Shown: positions 51,081-60,342, counted from the first letter of the stretch. The stretch is DNA of 64,000 bases from Clostridia bacterium (GCA_017410375.1 JAFQQW010000053.1:1-64000), one strand, 5' to 3'. Numbers and translations: made by a program. Notes: generated from the sequence alone by a model not told the origin.

Positions 51081-51612
51081 AAATCATACCGTTTCTCAGT
51101 TGTTCAGCCGTTTCATCATCCTTAAGAAGCGAAACCAGGTGAAAAGCCAGTGCCGCCGCAGTACCTGCACCGCGCGAAGTAATGATTCTGTCTTCTTGTA
51201 CAACTGCATCCTTCAGAACGGTTGCCCCCAGCAGAGTTTCTTCAAAGCCCGGATAGCAAACCGCATGCTTGTCCTTCAAAAGACCCATTTCTCCTAAAAT
51301 TTTTGGTGCCGCACAAATCGCTGCTATATATCCGTTTTCACTTTTTGCATATTTTTCAATCAATTCAATCACAGCATCTGTTTTCTGTAAATTCAACACA
51401 CCGGGCATTCCGCCGGGCAGAAACAAAAGTTCAGAAACCTCTGCATCCTCTAAGGCACAGTCCGCCTTCACTTCAATGCCGTGCGCCCCCTGTACAATCA
51501 TGGTGCCGTCTGCAGATGCCATTTTCACCTCAACATTAGCACGGCGTAAAATATCCACCACCGTAAGCGCTTCGATTTCTTCAAAGCCTTCTGCCAAAAC
51601 TGTATATACCAT
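51073..51612 (-). CDS. DJ-1/PfpI-family protein
   Basis: A 179-residue class I glutamine-amidotransferase-like protein. VLAEGFEEIEALTVVDILRRA at the start holds the conserved Glu, and the nucleophile Cys lies in YIAAICAAPKILGEMGLL (excerpt: AAICAAPKIL). TSRGAGTAAALAFHLV is also typical. Relatives act as deglycases, chaperones or peptidases; the role here is unknown. ATG 51612 is chosen with AAAGG upstream; the frame continues to 51639 in overlap with tmk. Confidence 0.9.
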   Translation of the reverse strand: MVYTVLAEGFEEIEALTVVDILRRANVEVKMASADGTMIVQGAHGIEVKADCALEDAEVSELLFLPGGMPGVLNLQKTDAVIELIEKYAKSENGYIAAICAAPKILGEMGLLKDKHAVCYPGFEETLLGATVLKDAVVQEDRIITSRGAGTAAALAFHLVSLLKDDETAEQLRNGMIYA

Positions 51613-51632
51613 TCCCTTTGACCGCCTTTCTG

Positions 51633-52304
51633 TCAGCAATACTTTAAAGCATTTTTCAAAATTTCAACGTGTATATCTTCAATGGTGCGAAGCGCATCCT
51701 GCTTCACACACTGCACCCGCTGCCAACCGAATTTCTGTGCCACATAGATTGCGCTTTCATAGCTGTTGCGCAGGTGATTCTTATCATTTTCATGAATATC
51801 CTTTTCCATGCTTCCGGTAATCTTATTGGCACGCTCTGCCATAAGCTTTTCCGAAAAGGATGGCTCCATCTCCAGAAACAGAACCACATCCGGCTCGGGT
51901 AATTTCAGATACGAAAACTCGTATTCAAACAGCCAATGCAAATACGCGTCCCGCTCTGCTGTATCTTTGATTTTTCCTGCCTGATGAATCATATTGGAGG
52001 TAGTATAGCGGTCCGCAACCACAATTCCGCCGTCATTATAAAATGCTTCCCAATCCTTTTTGAAGGATGCAAAACGATCTACCGCGTAAAAGGAAGAAGC
52101 AGCATACGGATTGACACTTTCCGCATCCTGCCCGAACTCTCCTGCCAGATACATTTTTACCAGTGCAGAAGATGGCTCGTCATAGCAAGGGAAAGAAACT
52201 TTTTTTACTTTTTTCCCTTCTTGCAAAAGCGCTTTAACCAAAAGCTCGGTCTGGGTTTGCTTCCCGCTGGAGTCTAACCCTTCAATTACAATCAGTTTGC
52301 CCAT
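51633..52304 (-). CDS. tmk: thymidylate kinase-like dNMP kinase
   Basis: A 223-residue P-loop kinase making dTDP from dTMP. The P-loop is IVIEGLDSSGKQTQTELL (7-24), and VVADRYTTSNMIHQAGKI is the DR motif with the substrate-binding Tyr/Thr. The lid region differs from E. coli Tmk and is of the type with MAERANKITGSMEKDIHEND (in part) seen in some Clostridia. It starts directly at the thyX stop... in transcription order thyX precedes tmk with a TAATG overlap, so dTMP synthesis and phosphorylation are coupled. Confidence 0.93.
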   Translation of the reverse strand: MGKLIVIEGLDSSGKQTQTELLVKALLQEGKKVKKVSFPCYDEPSSALVKMYLAGEFGQDAESVNPYAASSFYAVDRFASFKKDWEAFYNDGGIVVADRYTTSNMIHQAGKIKDTAERDAYLHWLFEYEFSYLKLPEPDVVLFLEMEPSFSEKLMAERANKITGSMEKDIHENDKNHLRNSYESAIYVAQKFGWQRVQCVKQDALRTIEDIHVEILKNALKYC

Positions 52305-53068
52305 TACTTCGTCTCCTTTAAGTACATTGCGCGTTTTTCAAGCATTTTCCCACAGGACATTTTCCCCTCGGGACATGCTTTTTTCAGGCACGGCGGTCCG
52401 CTTTTTTCAAACAGAATAGGCGCTACCTCTTTTACCAGACGAAGCATTTCGTTTGCCATTTCGCGGATTTCCCACTGGGCGCGCTCACAGCAACGATGTT
52501 CGAAGAAATTATAAAGACTTCTTGCATTAAAGGTCATAATGATTGCGGTTGTGCAGGCATTCGGCAATACATATCTTGCATCTTCAATCGCCTTTTTTTC
52601 AGCCTTTTTCTCCGCTTCCTTTTCGTCTAAGCCTTCTGCAATGAAGGTTGCTTTATGTTTTTTTTGCAAAATTGTTGTCAGTTCATCATAAGCCTGCTGT
52701 TCCTGTTCCATAGTTTGAATAAACACCCTTTTGGCTTCTTCATCCTGCGCAATTTCAGGCGGAATCACATATTCAAACTGTCCCTCTTTTACATATCTCT
52801 GGGATTTTTGTGTGTAGCTTGCGATTCTGTGGCGCACCAACTGATGGGTCAGAGATCTGGAAACACCCTCTACCCCAAAGGTGAAGCTGGCGTGCTCAAT
52901 CGGACTTTCGTGTCCGATAGAAACCAGCATTTTCAAAAATTTCTCTGTGTTATCTTTTTCCAGATTGTCCAGCAACCCATCAATGCCTGCACTGGAATAG
53001 CAAAGCTTTGCACTTGCCGCAATCAATTTTTCACAATTGGGTGTATATTGTAAAAGTTCAACTCTCAT
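52304..53068 (-). CDS. thyX: flavin-dependent thymidylate synthase
   Basis: A 254-residue ThyX making dTMP from dUMP with methylene-THF and FAD. The signature is [15 protein letters not shown] (near 76-90), a variant of RHRxxSxNExSxRY. [29 protein letters not shown] (excerpt: [12 protein letters not shown]) and [21 protein letters not shown] (excerpt: [12 protein letters not shown]) are also typical. The C-terminal Cys-rich [17 protein letters not shown] tail is seen in a Clostridial subgroup. The ATG overlaps the previous stop (ATGA). Confidence 0.96.
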   Translation of the reverse strand: MRVELLQYTPNCEKLIAASAKLCYSSAGIDGLLDNLEKDNTEKFLKMLVSIGHESPIEHASFTFGVEGVSRSLTHQLVRHRIASYTQKSQRYVKEGQFEYVIPPEIAQDEEAKRVFIQTMEQEQQAYDELTTILQKKHKATFIAEGLDEKEAEKKAEKKAIEDARYVLPNACTTAIIMTFNARSLYNFFEHRCCERAQWEIREMANEMLRLVKEVAPILFEKSGPPCLKKACPEGKMSCGKMLEKRAMYLKETK

Positions 53069-53790
53069 TTTCTCAACTTTCCTCTCTTAAAAACAACTTC
53101 CAGTAAAAACAGCGGTAACTGCATCATTCTGCCGATGCGCTTGGGTTCACAAAGCAAACGGTAAAACCACTCCAGACCAAGCTTGATAAAGATTTCAGGT
53201 GCACGCTTTGTGTTACCCGAAAGCACGTCAATCGTTCCGCCCGCACCCACTAAAATTTTCGCATTCAAAATATCTTTATTTTGTGCAATCCATTTTTCCT
53301 GCTTGGGCGCCCCAAGGCATACCAGCAATAAGTCGGGTGCCTTTTCAGAGATGTCAGCAACAATTTGTTTTTCCTTTTCAGCATCAAAATAGCCGTCTGC
53401 CACACCGCAAACCGTAATGCCTTTGTAGCTTTCTTCCACCTTTGCCTTTGCCTGCTCTGCCACACCGGGCTTTCCACCAAACAAGTAGACCGATCCGCCC
53501 TTTTGTGCAAGTTTTTCCAGTATACCGCAACAAATATCAAAGCCTGCCGCGCGTTCTTTAATATGTCCGCCTAAAATTTTGGAAGCATACACAATACCGA
53601 TACCATCGGGCGTTACTACGTTTGCAGTATTTAACACTTCACAAAACTCCGGCTCTTTTTTTGCAATCTGCACAATCTCCGGGTTCGGAGTATACAGTAC
53701 AAACGGAGCATTTTCAAATGAAACCGCTTTTTCTACCGTTTCGGAAATTGTAAAATTATCAAATAAAACACCAAAAATATTTGTTTTCAT
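53065..53790 (-). CDS. WecG/TagA/CpsF-family glycosyltransferase
   Basis: A 241-residue GT26-type transferase that adds a sugar, often N-acetylmannosamine, to a lipid-linked GlcNAc for wall teichoic acid or a similar polymer. Motifs: [19 protein letters not shown] (in part; TPDGIG), [32 protein letters not shown] and [18 protein letters not shown] (excerpt: GGTIDVLSG). ATG 53790 has GAGGTGG upstream; GTG 53799 is an alternative. It precedes thyX and follows a deacetylase gene. Confidence 0.93.
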   Translation of the reverse strand: MKTNIFGVLFDNFTISETVEKAVSFENAPFVLYTPNPEIVQIAKKEPEFCEVLNTANVVTPDGIGIVYASKILGGHIKERAAGFDICCGILEKLAQKGGSVYLFGGKPGVAEQAKAKVEESYKGITVCGVADGYFDAEKEKQIVADISEKAPDLLLVCLGAPKQEKWIAQNKDILNAKILVGAGGTIDVLSGNTKRAPEIFIKLGLEWFYRLLCEPKRIGRMMQLPLFLLEVVFKRGKLRK

Positions 53791-53792
53791 GT

Positions 53793-54560
53793 TTACCACC
53801 TCTTATTTTCTTCAATGCACCGAATCAGTTCGGCACCGCTTACGCCACCGCTTGCCGTAATGCGCTTTAGCGCATAGATATCATCACCCTTACGGTTCAC
53901 ACCCGGCGTTACGGCTTTGACCTTCACACAACCGAGATATCCGGCATTCCGAGCTTCTTTCTGTACTTCAGGTGTGTAGTTTCCATAAGGATATGCTAAA
54001 AACTTTGCTTCTTTTCCGATATGCTTGTAAATTAAATATTTGGACAAGCGAAGCTCTTTTAAAATCGTTTCCCGGTCTGCCAACATAAAATCGCTGTGTG
54101 CACAGGTATGGCTTTCAATTTCAACCAAGCCCGATTCCTGCATTTCTTTTGCCTGCTCCCAGGTAAAATGCGGATAGGTTACACCGTCCCGCATCCCCAT
54201 GTACTGGGTAATCACAAATATCGTAATGGGAATATTGTACTTTTTGACAATCGGAAACGCATGGGTGTAGTTATTCAGATATCCGTCATCAAAGGTTATG
54301 ATAACCGGCTTTTCGGGAAGTGTTTCCTCCCCGGCTTCAAAACGCGCGTACTGATAAAGCGAAATCGGTGTATAGCCTGCATTTAAAAGTGCAACCATCT
54401 GCTCTTCAAATTCAGAAGGCTTCATTTCAATATTTGCGTTTTCAGGTGCATAGGTTTCGTTGAGATTGTGATACATCAGTACGGGCACGACGGTTTCAGC
54501 CTGCACCACTACAGGAGGCAGGCAAAGCACCATCAATAAAAGTGCAAGAATTTTTCTCAT
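53793..54560 (-). CDS. secreted polysaccharide deacetylase
   Basis: A 255-residue NodB-homology protein with signal peptide (MRKILALLLMVLCLPPVVVQA, 1-21). Motif 1 is ITFDDGYLNNY with the catalytic base and metal Asp; motif 2 is ESHTCAHSDF with the two His ligands. LAYPYGNYTPEV is motif 3. It probably removes acetyl groups from peptidoglycan or another wall glycan outside the cell. First gene of the long leftward run, with its own promoter at 54598-54626. Confidence 0.93.
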   Translation of the reverse strand: MRKILALLLMVLCLPPVVVQAETVVPVLMYHNLNETYAPENANIEMKPSEFEEQMVALLNAGYTPISLYQYARFEAGEETLPEKPVIITFDDGYLNNYTHAFPIVKKYNIPITIFVITQYMGMRDGVTYPHFTWEQAKEMQESGLVEIESHTCAHSDFMLADRETILKELRLSKYLIYKHIGKEAKFLAYPYGNYTPEVQKEARNAGYLGCVKVKAVTPGVNRKGDDIYALKRITASGGVSGAELIRCIEENKRW

Positions 54561-54597
54561 TTTTCACCACATCTTTATTTAAAATACATACAAATTC

Positions 54598-54626
54598 AGT
54601 ATAACATAAACATAAGAATTTTGCAA
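54598..54626 (-). promoter_or_regulatory. sigma-A-type promoter for the deacetylase-led operon
   Basis: Minus strand: TTGCAA (54621-54626), a 17-nt spacer and TATACT (54598-54603), 38 nt before ATG 54560. Confidence 0.65.
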
Positions 54627-54630
54627 CAAA

Positions 54631-54662
54631 AAATGCCTTTTTTCTTTCGAAAAAAAGCATTT
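54631..54662 (-). terminator. intrinsic terminator after the AbrB/SpoVT-like gene
   Basis: AAATGCCTTTTTT (54631-54643) pairs with AAAAAAAGCATTT (54650-54662) with one mismatch. It overlaps the stop codon region and ends in T residues on the minus strand. Confidence 0.7.
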
Positions 54663-54907
54663 TATTTGATTTTGGTTATTTTTTTCAGGCATGCAGAACA
54701 AATGTTGCGATTTTCGTACTGCACCATATTTTTACCTTCTCCGCAAAAGATGCAGGCAGGCTCATATTTTTTCAGCACAACACAATCTCCGTCCACCCAG
54801 AATTCTACACTGTCTTTAGGAGAAATATTGAATTTTTTACGCAATTCTTTCGGAAGAACCAATCTGCCCAGTTCATCAATTGGTCTTACGATGCCGGTCG
54901 GTTTCAT
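54662..54907 (-). CDS. AbrB/SpoVT-like transition-state regulator with C-terminal zinc ribbon
   Basis: An 81-residue DNA-binding protein. Residues 1-50 are a swapped-hairpin AbrB domain: GIVRPIDELGRLVLPKELRKKFNI (excerpt: RPIDELGRLVLPKELR) and DSVEFWVDGDCVVLKKY. A four-Cys motif follows, CIFC (near 52-55) and CSAC (near 71-74), forming a zinc ribbon. SpoVT and AbrB set transition-state and forespore gene expression in Bacillus. It is monocistronic with a near-consensus promoter. Confidence 0.9.
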   Translation of the reverse strand: MKPTGIVRPIDELGRLVLPKELRKKFNISPKDSVEFWVDGDCVVLKKYEPACIFCGEGKNMVQYENRNICSACLKKITKIK

Positions 54908-54943
54908 TTTCCCATTCCTCCCTTTCTCTTAAAGTACAGGAAT

Positions 54944-54972
54944 ATTTTACCATATCCGGCAAAAACTGTCAA
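54944..54972 (-). promoter_or_regulatory. sigma-A-type promoter for the AbrB/SpoVT-like gene
   Basis: Minus strand: TTGACA (54967-54972), a 17-nt spacer and TAAAAT (54944-54949). AGGGAGG lies before ATG 54907. It lies just after the metA stop. Confidence 0.8.
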
Positions 54973-54975
54973 GAT

Positions 54976-55917
54976 TTACTTTTTTCCTTTTCCGTTCGAC
55001 TCGTTGATACGGCTTAAGTCATAAGGTGTCTCCTGGTACAGATAATAGTTCACCCAATTGTTAAACAAAAGTGCCGCATGTGCTCTCCAGGTCATTTTGG
55101 GTGTTTTTGACGGGTTGTCATCCGGGAAATAATTTTCGGGAATATCCGGATTAATCCCCTTATCTAAATCGCGGAAATACTCTTTAGAAAGCGTGTCTGC
55201 ATCATACTCACAATGACCGAATACAAATACCTGCTTGCCGTTTTTGGCAATCACAAGATACACACCTGCCTCTTTGGAATCTGCAAGAATTTTCAATTCA
55301 GAACATGCTTCGATATCTTCTTTCGGAATGGTTGTATAACGGGAATGCGGTGCCATAAAGCTATCGTCAAAGCCTCGAAGAAGCTTAACGTTTTTGGCGC
55401 GTGTTTTATGCTTGTACACACCCGAAAGCTTTTTCGGCAGAGCCTGCTTTTGTATACCGTAATGGTAGTACATACCTGCCTGTGCACCCCAGCAAATATG
55501 CAATGTAGAGGTCACATGATGCTTGCTCCACTCCATGATTTCGCAAATTTCATCCCAATAGGTTACTTCGTTATATTCTAAGTTTTCCACCGGTGCACCG
55601 GTGATAATCATACCGTCATAGTTTTGATTTTTCACATCCGCAAAGGTTTTGTAAAAGCGCTCCAAATGCTCGGGCGGTGTATTTTTGGACTGGTGCGAGG
55701 CGGTCTGAATCAAATCAAACTCCACCTGAATGGGTGTATTCCCTAACAAACGCAAAAGCTGTGTTTCGGTCACAATCTTGGTGGGCATGATGTTTAAAAT
55801 CAGCACCTTAAGCGGACGGATATCCTGTTTGGATGCCCGTTTCTCGGTCATAACAAAAATATTTTCTTCACGCAGTACTTTCACTGCCGGTAATTTGTCC
55901 GGAATTTTAATAGGCAT
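54976..55917 (-). CDS. metA: homoserine O-acetyltransferase (MetA type)
   Basis: A 313-residue MetA-family enzyme activating homoserine for methionine synthesis. The catalytic Cys is exactly residue 142 in HICWGAQAG, and the His/Glu pair is in VFGHCEYD. Residue 111 is Glu ([12 protein letters not shown]) where E. coli has Gly; this Glu is reported to favour acetyl-CoA over succinyl-CoA, so acetylation is predicted. ATG 55917 has GGAGA six nt upstream; TTG 55923 is in frame but adds nothing. It has its own promoter, and no SAM riboswitch fits in the 112-bp gap upstream. Confidence 0.94.
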   Translation of the reverse strand: MPIKIPDKLPAVKVLREENIFVMTEKRASKQDIRPLKVLILNIMPTKIVTETQLLRLLGNTPIQVEFDLIQTASHQSKNTPPEHLERFYKTFADVKNQNYDGMIITGAPVENLEYNEVTYWDEICEIMEWSKHHVTSTLHICWGAQAGMYYHYGIQKQALPKKLSGVYKHKTRAKNVKLLRGFDDSFMAPHSRYTTIPKEDIEACSELKILADSKEAGVYLVIAKNGKQVFVFGHCEYDADTLSKEYFRDLDKGINPDIPENYFPDDNPSKTPKMTWRAHAALLFNNWVNYYLYQETPYDLSRINESNGKGKK

Positions 55918-55949
55918 AAACAATCTCCTTTTTTATGTCTGTTTCTTTC

Positions 55950-55977
55950 ATTATACTCATTTTGCTAAAAATTTCAA
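55950..55977 (-). promoter_or_regulatory. sigma-A-type promoter for metA
   Basis: Minus strand: TTGAAA (55972-55977), a 16-nt spacer and TATAAT (55950-55955). The rightward tepA promoter must lie in the remaining 58 bp; I see only an AT-rich TATATAAAT without a clear -35. Confidence 0.7.
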
Positions 55978-56035
55978 GTGTTTTTACATAAAAAGCGAAA
56001 AAAATAAGTATATAAATTACAAAAAGGAGTCAAAT

Positions 56036-56674
56036 ATGAGCCAGAACAAAGATAACGGTATCACCGACTTGAAAGGAAAAATTCATTGTCTGAACATCAT
56101 CGGACAGATTGAGGGACACACCATACTTCCCTCTCAGAACAAAACCACCAAATATGAACATGTCATTCCACAATTAGTTGCCATTGAAGAAGATGAAGAA
56201 ATCGAAGGACTTCTGATATTATTAAACACGGTTGGCGGAGATGTAGAGGCAGGTCTTGCCATCGCAGAAGTGATTGCCGGCATGAGCAAGCCTACCGTCT
56301 CGCTGGTTTTGGGTGGCGGACATTCCATCGGTGTACCCCTGGCGGTTGCAGCAGACTTTTCATTTATCGCCCGCTCTGCCACCATGACCATCCATCCTGT
56401 CCGTATGAACGGCATGATTATCGGTGTTCCGCAGGTGTTTGACTATTTTGATAAGATGCAGGACCGTATTATCTCTTTTATCGCTGAAAACTCAAAAATA
56501 AAAGAAGCAGATTTTAAAAAACTGATGTTCGAAACCAAGGATATTGCAAACGATGTGGGTACGGTTTTATTCGGCGAAGAAACCGTAAAGCACGGCATTA
56601 TGGATTCTGTCGGCAACATTCGGGATGCCCTTTGCAAATTACACGAAATGATTGGGGGTAAGCACAAATGCTGA
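56036..56674 (+). CDS. tepA: TepA-like ClpP-fold serine protease
   Basis: A 212-residue cytoplasmic protein of the ClpP/crotonase fold. The catalytic Ser is in [16 protein letters not shown] (excerpt: GGGHSIGV), His in TIHPVRMN, and [21 protein letters not shown] (excerpt: [11 protein letters not shown]) precedes them. Bacillus TepA (YmfB) has been linked to protein export and spore proteins. ATG 56036 has AAAGGAG upstream; the open frame continues left to 55730 only as an overlap with metA. It starts the tepA-ylzJ-spoIIIE order known from Bacillus. Confidence 0.9.
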   Translation: MSQNKDNGITDLKGKIHCLNIIGQIEGHTILPSQNKTTKYEHVIPQLVAIEEDEEIEGLLILLNTVGGDVEAGLAIAEVIAGMSKPTVSLVLGGGHSIGVPLAVAADFSFIARSATMTIHPVRMNGMIIGVPQVFDYFDKMQDRIISFIAENSKIKEADFKKLMFETKDIANDVGTVLFGEETVKHGIMDSVGNIRDALCKLHEMIGGKHKC

Positions 56675-56853
56675 TTTACAGTATTATGCCGATGGACACT
56701 ATTTTCCCGCCCGAGCGGACACCCAAAACTTTCCGACCTGTCCGTGGCGGTATTTTAGAACTGGACAGCGAAAACAAAATCCAAAGAATCATCTCTACAG
56801 ACCTGAAAAAATATTTAGACTACAACATCGGCGATTTAGCGGAAAAATCTTGA
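56668..56853 (+). CDS. ylzJ: YlzJ-like small protein
   Basis: A 61-residue protein of the YlzJ-like family: it begins [14 protein letters not shown] and ends with a short acidic tail. It overlaps tepA by 7 nt and lies directly before ftsK, the same order as in Bacillus. Function is unknown. The GGGGG of the tepA end serves as ribosome binding site. Confidence 0.8.
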   Translation: MLIYSIMPMDTIFPPERTPKTFRPVRGGILELDSENKIQRIISTDLKKYLDYNIGDLAEKS

Positions 56854-56878
56854 TTTTTTTTCGTTTCTGTGCTATACT
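56850..56878 (+). promoter_or_regulatory. sigma-A-type promoter for ftsK
   Basis: TTGATT (56850-56855), a 17-nt spacer and TATACT (56873-56878). The -35 overlaps the ylzJ stop codon. Downstream a 10-bp-period direct repeat TTACAAAC (56891 and 56901) lies in the leader. Confidence 0.7.
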
Positions 56879-56923
56879 GGATATATCTATTTACAAACGG
56901 TTACAAACCGGAAAGGAATTCAT

Positions 56924-59344
56924 ATGGCACGCAAAAAACGTTCACAAACGAGCAACAATAATAACAACAAAAAAGGAAAGCAGAAAGCACCGCGATCCAT
57001 TCCTTTTTCGCCTGAGATTACCGCTATATGTATTGTAGCGGTCGGTCTTTTTCTGCTGGCGTCATTTTTTGCAGGAGACGGAACGGGGGCAGTAGGTGAA
57101 TTTTTCAAAAATCTGTTCTTTGGATTTTTTGGCTTTACTGCATACCTTTGCCCTTTCTATATGCTAGCACTTGCAACCAATCTTTTATTTGAAAAGGAAA
57201 TTAAGAAGCATAAAAGCAAGTTCATTTACACACTCGGACTTATGATTATGCTTTCTGCCACCATACACTTTTTCAGTTCGAAAATTCCTGATTATGATTC
57301 CTACATAAAGGCAATTCCCGGCTTTTTTACAGCGGGAACCGAGCTTACCGGTGGTGGCATCATCGGTGGTATTCTTTACCGTTTCTTCGCCGAAACCTTA
57401 AGCATCGGCAGAGTCGGCACCGCCATTGTATACATTTGTGTTATTTCCATTCTCAGCATTTTACTGTTCCATATTTCGGTAAAGGATCTTCTGGAAAATG
57501 CGGCATCCTATTTAAAAGAAGCCCGTGCAAAGCACGCTGAACGAAAAGTGCAGGAGCAACAGGAAAAAGAACGCAAAAAGCCTCGCGAGTATGCCGGTCG
57601 CATTTTAACCGAAACAGACGAAAACACTTTTGTTGCCGTTCCTGAGCTGAGCGACGAGGATGACTCTGACTACGATGAAATTTATGTTCCGCCCGAGGAA
57701 GATATCATTATCGGCCCCGACTCTCCCGTTCCGCCCGAAAACGACAAAACCTTTACTGACAGCATTGTGGACGAAAATAATCAGGTTGCCATGAACATGG
57801 AAAGCGAGGAAGATACCGAAGAAGAGGAAGAACCATTCACGCTCGAAAACAACGGTGATTTGTTTATCAACTATCAATTCCCTACCGTTGACCTTCTGAC
57901 ACAGTACAAAAAGTCCAAAAAAGGCATGACTGAAAGCGAAATTAACGCCAATGCGAAAAAGCTGGTATCCACCTTAGCAAGCTTTGGCGTGCAAGCGAAG
58001 ATTTTACAGGTTACAAAAGGACCTGCTATCACCCGCTACGAATTACAGCCCATGGCAGGTGTAAAGGTAAGTAAAATTGTAAACTTAGCAGACGATATTG
58101 CTCTTAACCTTGCCGCGCAGGGTGTCCGTATTGAAGCACCTATTCCGGGCAAAGCAGCTATCGGTATTGAAGTGGCAAACCGCGAGATTGATATGGTCAG
58201 CATGCGTGAAGTTTTAGAAAGCGATGCCTTTAAGAATCACCCTTCTAAGCTTGCAGTTGCTTTAGGTAAAGACATTAGCGGCACACCCATCATTTTAGAC
58301 CTTGCCAAAATGCCTCATCTGCTGATTGCAGGTCAGACCGGGTCGGGTAAATCTGTTTGTGTAAACTCTATTATCGCAAGTATTATGTACAAAGCATCTC
58401 CGAATGAGGTTAAGCTCTTAATGGTTGACCCGAAGGTGGTTGAACTAAGTGTATATAACGGCATTCCGCACTTGGATACTCCCGTCGTGACCAAGCCGAA
58501 AAAGGCTGCAGGTGCATTAAGCTGGGCAGTAAACGAAATGATGCTCCGCTACGATATGTTTGCAGAAGCAAAGGTTCGCGATATCAAAGGCTATAACAAC
58601 TATGCAAAATCGCACAATTTAGCATCCATGCCACAGGTTGTTATTATCATCGACGAGCTTGCCGACCTGATGATGGCAGCTCCCGGCGAAGTGGAAGACT
58701 CCATTTGCCGTCTGGCACAGCTTGCCCGTGCTGCCGGCATGCACTTAGTTATCGCAACACAGCGTCCGTCGGTTAATGTCATTACCGGTACAATTAAAGC
58801 CAACATCCCCTCCCGAATTGCATTTGCAACCTCAAACGCTATTGACTCCCGTACCATTTTAGATTCTTCGGGTGCTGAAAAGCTTTTAGGTCGCGGTGAT
58901 ATGCTATATCACCCCACAGGTGCATCCAAACCTATCCGTGTACAGGGTGCATTTCTCTCTGATGAAGAAAGAGATGCGATTATCGAGTTTGTAAAATCCA
59001 CCTGCACCGCAAGCTATAACCCCAATATTTTAGAACACATTGAAAAAGAAAGTGTATCGGATAAGGAAAAAGCTGAAAGCGGTGGCGGCGAATGTGACGA
59101 TTTGCTTCCAAAGGCGATTGATATTGTCATGGAAATCGGACAAGCTTCCACTTCTATGTTACAGCGCAAAATGAGCGTCGGCTTTGCAAGAGCGGGACGC
59201 ATCATGGACCAGATGGAACAGCGCGGTATTGTGGGTCCCTCTCAGGGTAGCAAGCCCCGTGAAATTCTGATTACAAAAGAACAATACATGGAGCTTAAGG
59301 CAACAGGCATTTTCTCTGAGCCTATGAAATACGATGCCGACTAA
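56924..59344 (+). CDS. ftsK: DNA translocase FtsK/SpoIIIE
   Basis: An 806-residue DNA pump moving chromosomes through the division or sporulation septum. Four membrane helices occupy about 28-190, an acidic linker 220-310 follows, then the alpha and beta motor domains with Walker A AGQTGSGKSVCVN near 470 and Walker B VVIIIDELADLM; LLGRGDMLYHPTGA is the family signature. The C-terminal gamma winged helix (DIVMEIGQASTSMLQRKMSVGFARAGRIMDQME in part) reads polar DNA sites. The tepA-ylzJ neighbourhood points to the SpoIIIE role. AAAGGAA precedes ATG 56924. Confidence 0.95.
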   Translation: MARKKRSQTSNNNNNKKGKQKAPRSIPFSPEITAICIVAVGLFLLASFFAGDGTGAVGEFFKNLFFGFFGFTAYLCPFYMLALATNLLFEKEIKKHKSKFIYTLGLMIMLSATIHFFSSKIPDYDSYIKAIPGFFTAGTELTGGGIIGGILYRFFAETLSIGRVGTAIVYICVISILSILLFHISVKDLLENAASYLKEARAKHAERKVQEQQEKERKKPREYAGRILTETDENTFVAVPELSDEDDSDYDEIYVPPEEDIIIGPDSPVPPENDKTFTDSIVDENNQVAMNMESEEDTEEEEEPFTLENNGDLFINYQFPTVDLLTQYKKSKKGMTESEINANAKKLVSTLASFGVQAKILQVTKGPAITRYELQPMAGVKVSKIVNLADDIALNLAAQGVRIEAPIPGKAAIGIEVANREIDMVSMREVLESDAFKNHPSKLAVALGKDISGTPIILDLAKMPHLLIAGQTGSGKSVCVNSIIASIMYKASPNEVKLLMVDPKVVELSVYNGIPHLDTPVVTKPKKAAGALSWAVNEMMLRYDMFAEAKVRDIKGYNNYAKSHNLASMPQVVIIIDELADLMMAAPGEVEDSICRLAQLARAAGMHLVIATQRPSVNVITGTIKANIPSRIAFATSNAIDSRTILDSSGAEKLLGRGDMLYHPTGASKPIRVQGAFLSDEERDAIIEFVKSTCTASYNPNILEHIEKESVSDKEKAESGGGECDDLLPKAIDIVMEIGQASTSMLQRKMSVGFARAGRIMDQMEQRGIVGPSQGSKPREILITKEQYMELKATGIFSEPMKYDAD

Positions 59345-59354
59345 AGGAGTCTTT

Positions 59355-60302
59355 ATGAAAGTAGTTGTTTTAGATGCAGGAACACTGGGCGATGACATCG
59401 ACCTTTCCCCTCTGCATGACAATTTTGACACAACGGTATACAAAAGCACCGCACCCGACGAAGTGGAACTGCGTACCAAGGATGCGGATGCGGTTGTGAT
59501 TAACAAAATCAAAATGAATGCTTTAACTTTAGGACAATCCCGTCCAAAGCTTATTTGTCTTGCGGCAACCGGCTACGATAATGTGAACTTATCTTTTTGT
59601 CGCAAAGAAGGAATCGGCGTTTGCAATGTGGTCGGATACTCCACCGATTCTGTGGCACAGCTGACTGTAACACAAGCCCTTTATCTGCTGATGCATATGC
59701 CTGAATACACAGCTTTTGTAAACAGCGGTGTCTATTCGGCAGGTACCACCGCAAACCGCGTTTCTCCTACCTTTCACACTTTAAACGGAAAAACCTGGGG
59801 TGTTGTGGGCTTGGGAAACATCGGCAGAAAAGTAGCAGAAATCGCGAAAGCTTTCGGGTGCAAAATTCTTGCAAACAAGAATACTCCTGACCCGGATTTT
59901 CATTGTGTTTCTTTAGAACAATTATGCCGGAATTCAGATGTTATTTCTCTGCACACACCGCTTACCGAGCAAACCAAGCATTTAATTGACGAAAAAATGC
60001 TTTCCATAATGAAGCCAAGCTGTGTACTGATCAATGTAGCGCGCGGACTTGTTTGCGATGAGCAAGCGGTTGCGGATGCAATTTTAAGCGGCAAAATCGC
60101 AGGCTTTGGCACAGATGTGTATTCCGAAGAACCGTTTTCTAAAAATCATCCCATGCACAGACTTTTAAATTTACCAAACGTATGCCTTACGCCGCACATG
60201 GCATGGGCGGCACTGGAAGCCAGAAATCTCTGCATGGAAGAAATCCGCGACAACATATTGTCCTATCAGCAAAAGGGAATCAGAAATCGTGTAGACATAT
60301 AA
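59355..60302 (+). CDS. D-2-hydroxyacid dehydrogenase
   Basis: A 315-residue NAD(P)-dependent dehydrogenase. The Rossmann motif is VVGLGNIGRKVAEIAKAFG (excerpt: GLGNIGRKVA), and catalytic-site segments are SLHTPLTEQTKHLI, NVARGLVCDEQAV with the Arg, and PHMAW with the catalytic His. The N-terminus resembles glycerate or hydroxypyruvate reductases (VVLDAGTLGDDIDLSPL). The substrate cannot be set from sequence. ATG 59355 has AAAGGAG upstream; it lies 10 bp after ftsK. Confidence 0.9.
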   Translation: MKVVVLDAGTLGDDIDLSPLHDNFDTTVYKSTAPDEVELRTKDADAVVINKIKMNALTLGQSRPKLICLAATGYDNVNLSFCRKEGIGVCNVVGYSTDSVAQLTVTQALYLLMHMPEYTAFVNSGVYSAGTTANRVSPTFHTLNGKTWGVVGLGNIGRKVAEIAKAFGCKILANKNTPDPDFHCVSLEQLCRNSDVISLHTPLTEQTKHLIDEKMLSIMKPSCVLINVARGLVCDEQAVADAILSGKIAGFGTDVYSEEPFSKNHPMHRLLNLPNVCLTPHMAWAALEARNLCMEEIRDNILSYQQKGIRNRVDI

Positions 60303-60308
60303 AAAAAC

Positions 60309-60335
60309 TCCCCCGAAACATCTTGTTTCGGGGGA
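60309..60335. terminator. bidirectional intrinsic terminator
   Basis: TCCCCCGAAACA (60309-60320) pairs exactly with TGTTTCGGGGGA (60324-60335). The minus strand continues GTTTTTTT, the plus strand AATTTCT. It separates converging genes. Confidence 0.85.
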
Positions 60336-60342
60336 ATTTCTA

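Noticed and set aside
55918-56035. SAM riboswitch before metA
   Set aside because: The divergent gap is 118 bp and contains promoters for both sides; no riboswitch-like helices or terminator were seen.
55730-56035. N-terminal extension of the tepA-like protein
   Set aside because: The open frame continues left but overlaps metA on the opposite strand, and a good AAAGGAG site lies before ATG 56036.
56891-56908. CRISPR-like or tandem repeat array
   Set aside because: Only two 8-bp copies exist with a 10-bp period; there are no spacers and no cas genes in the window.
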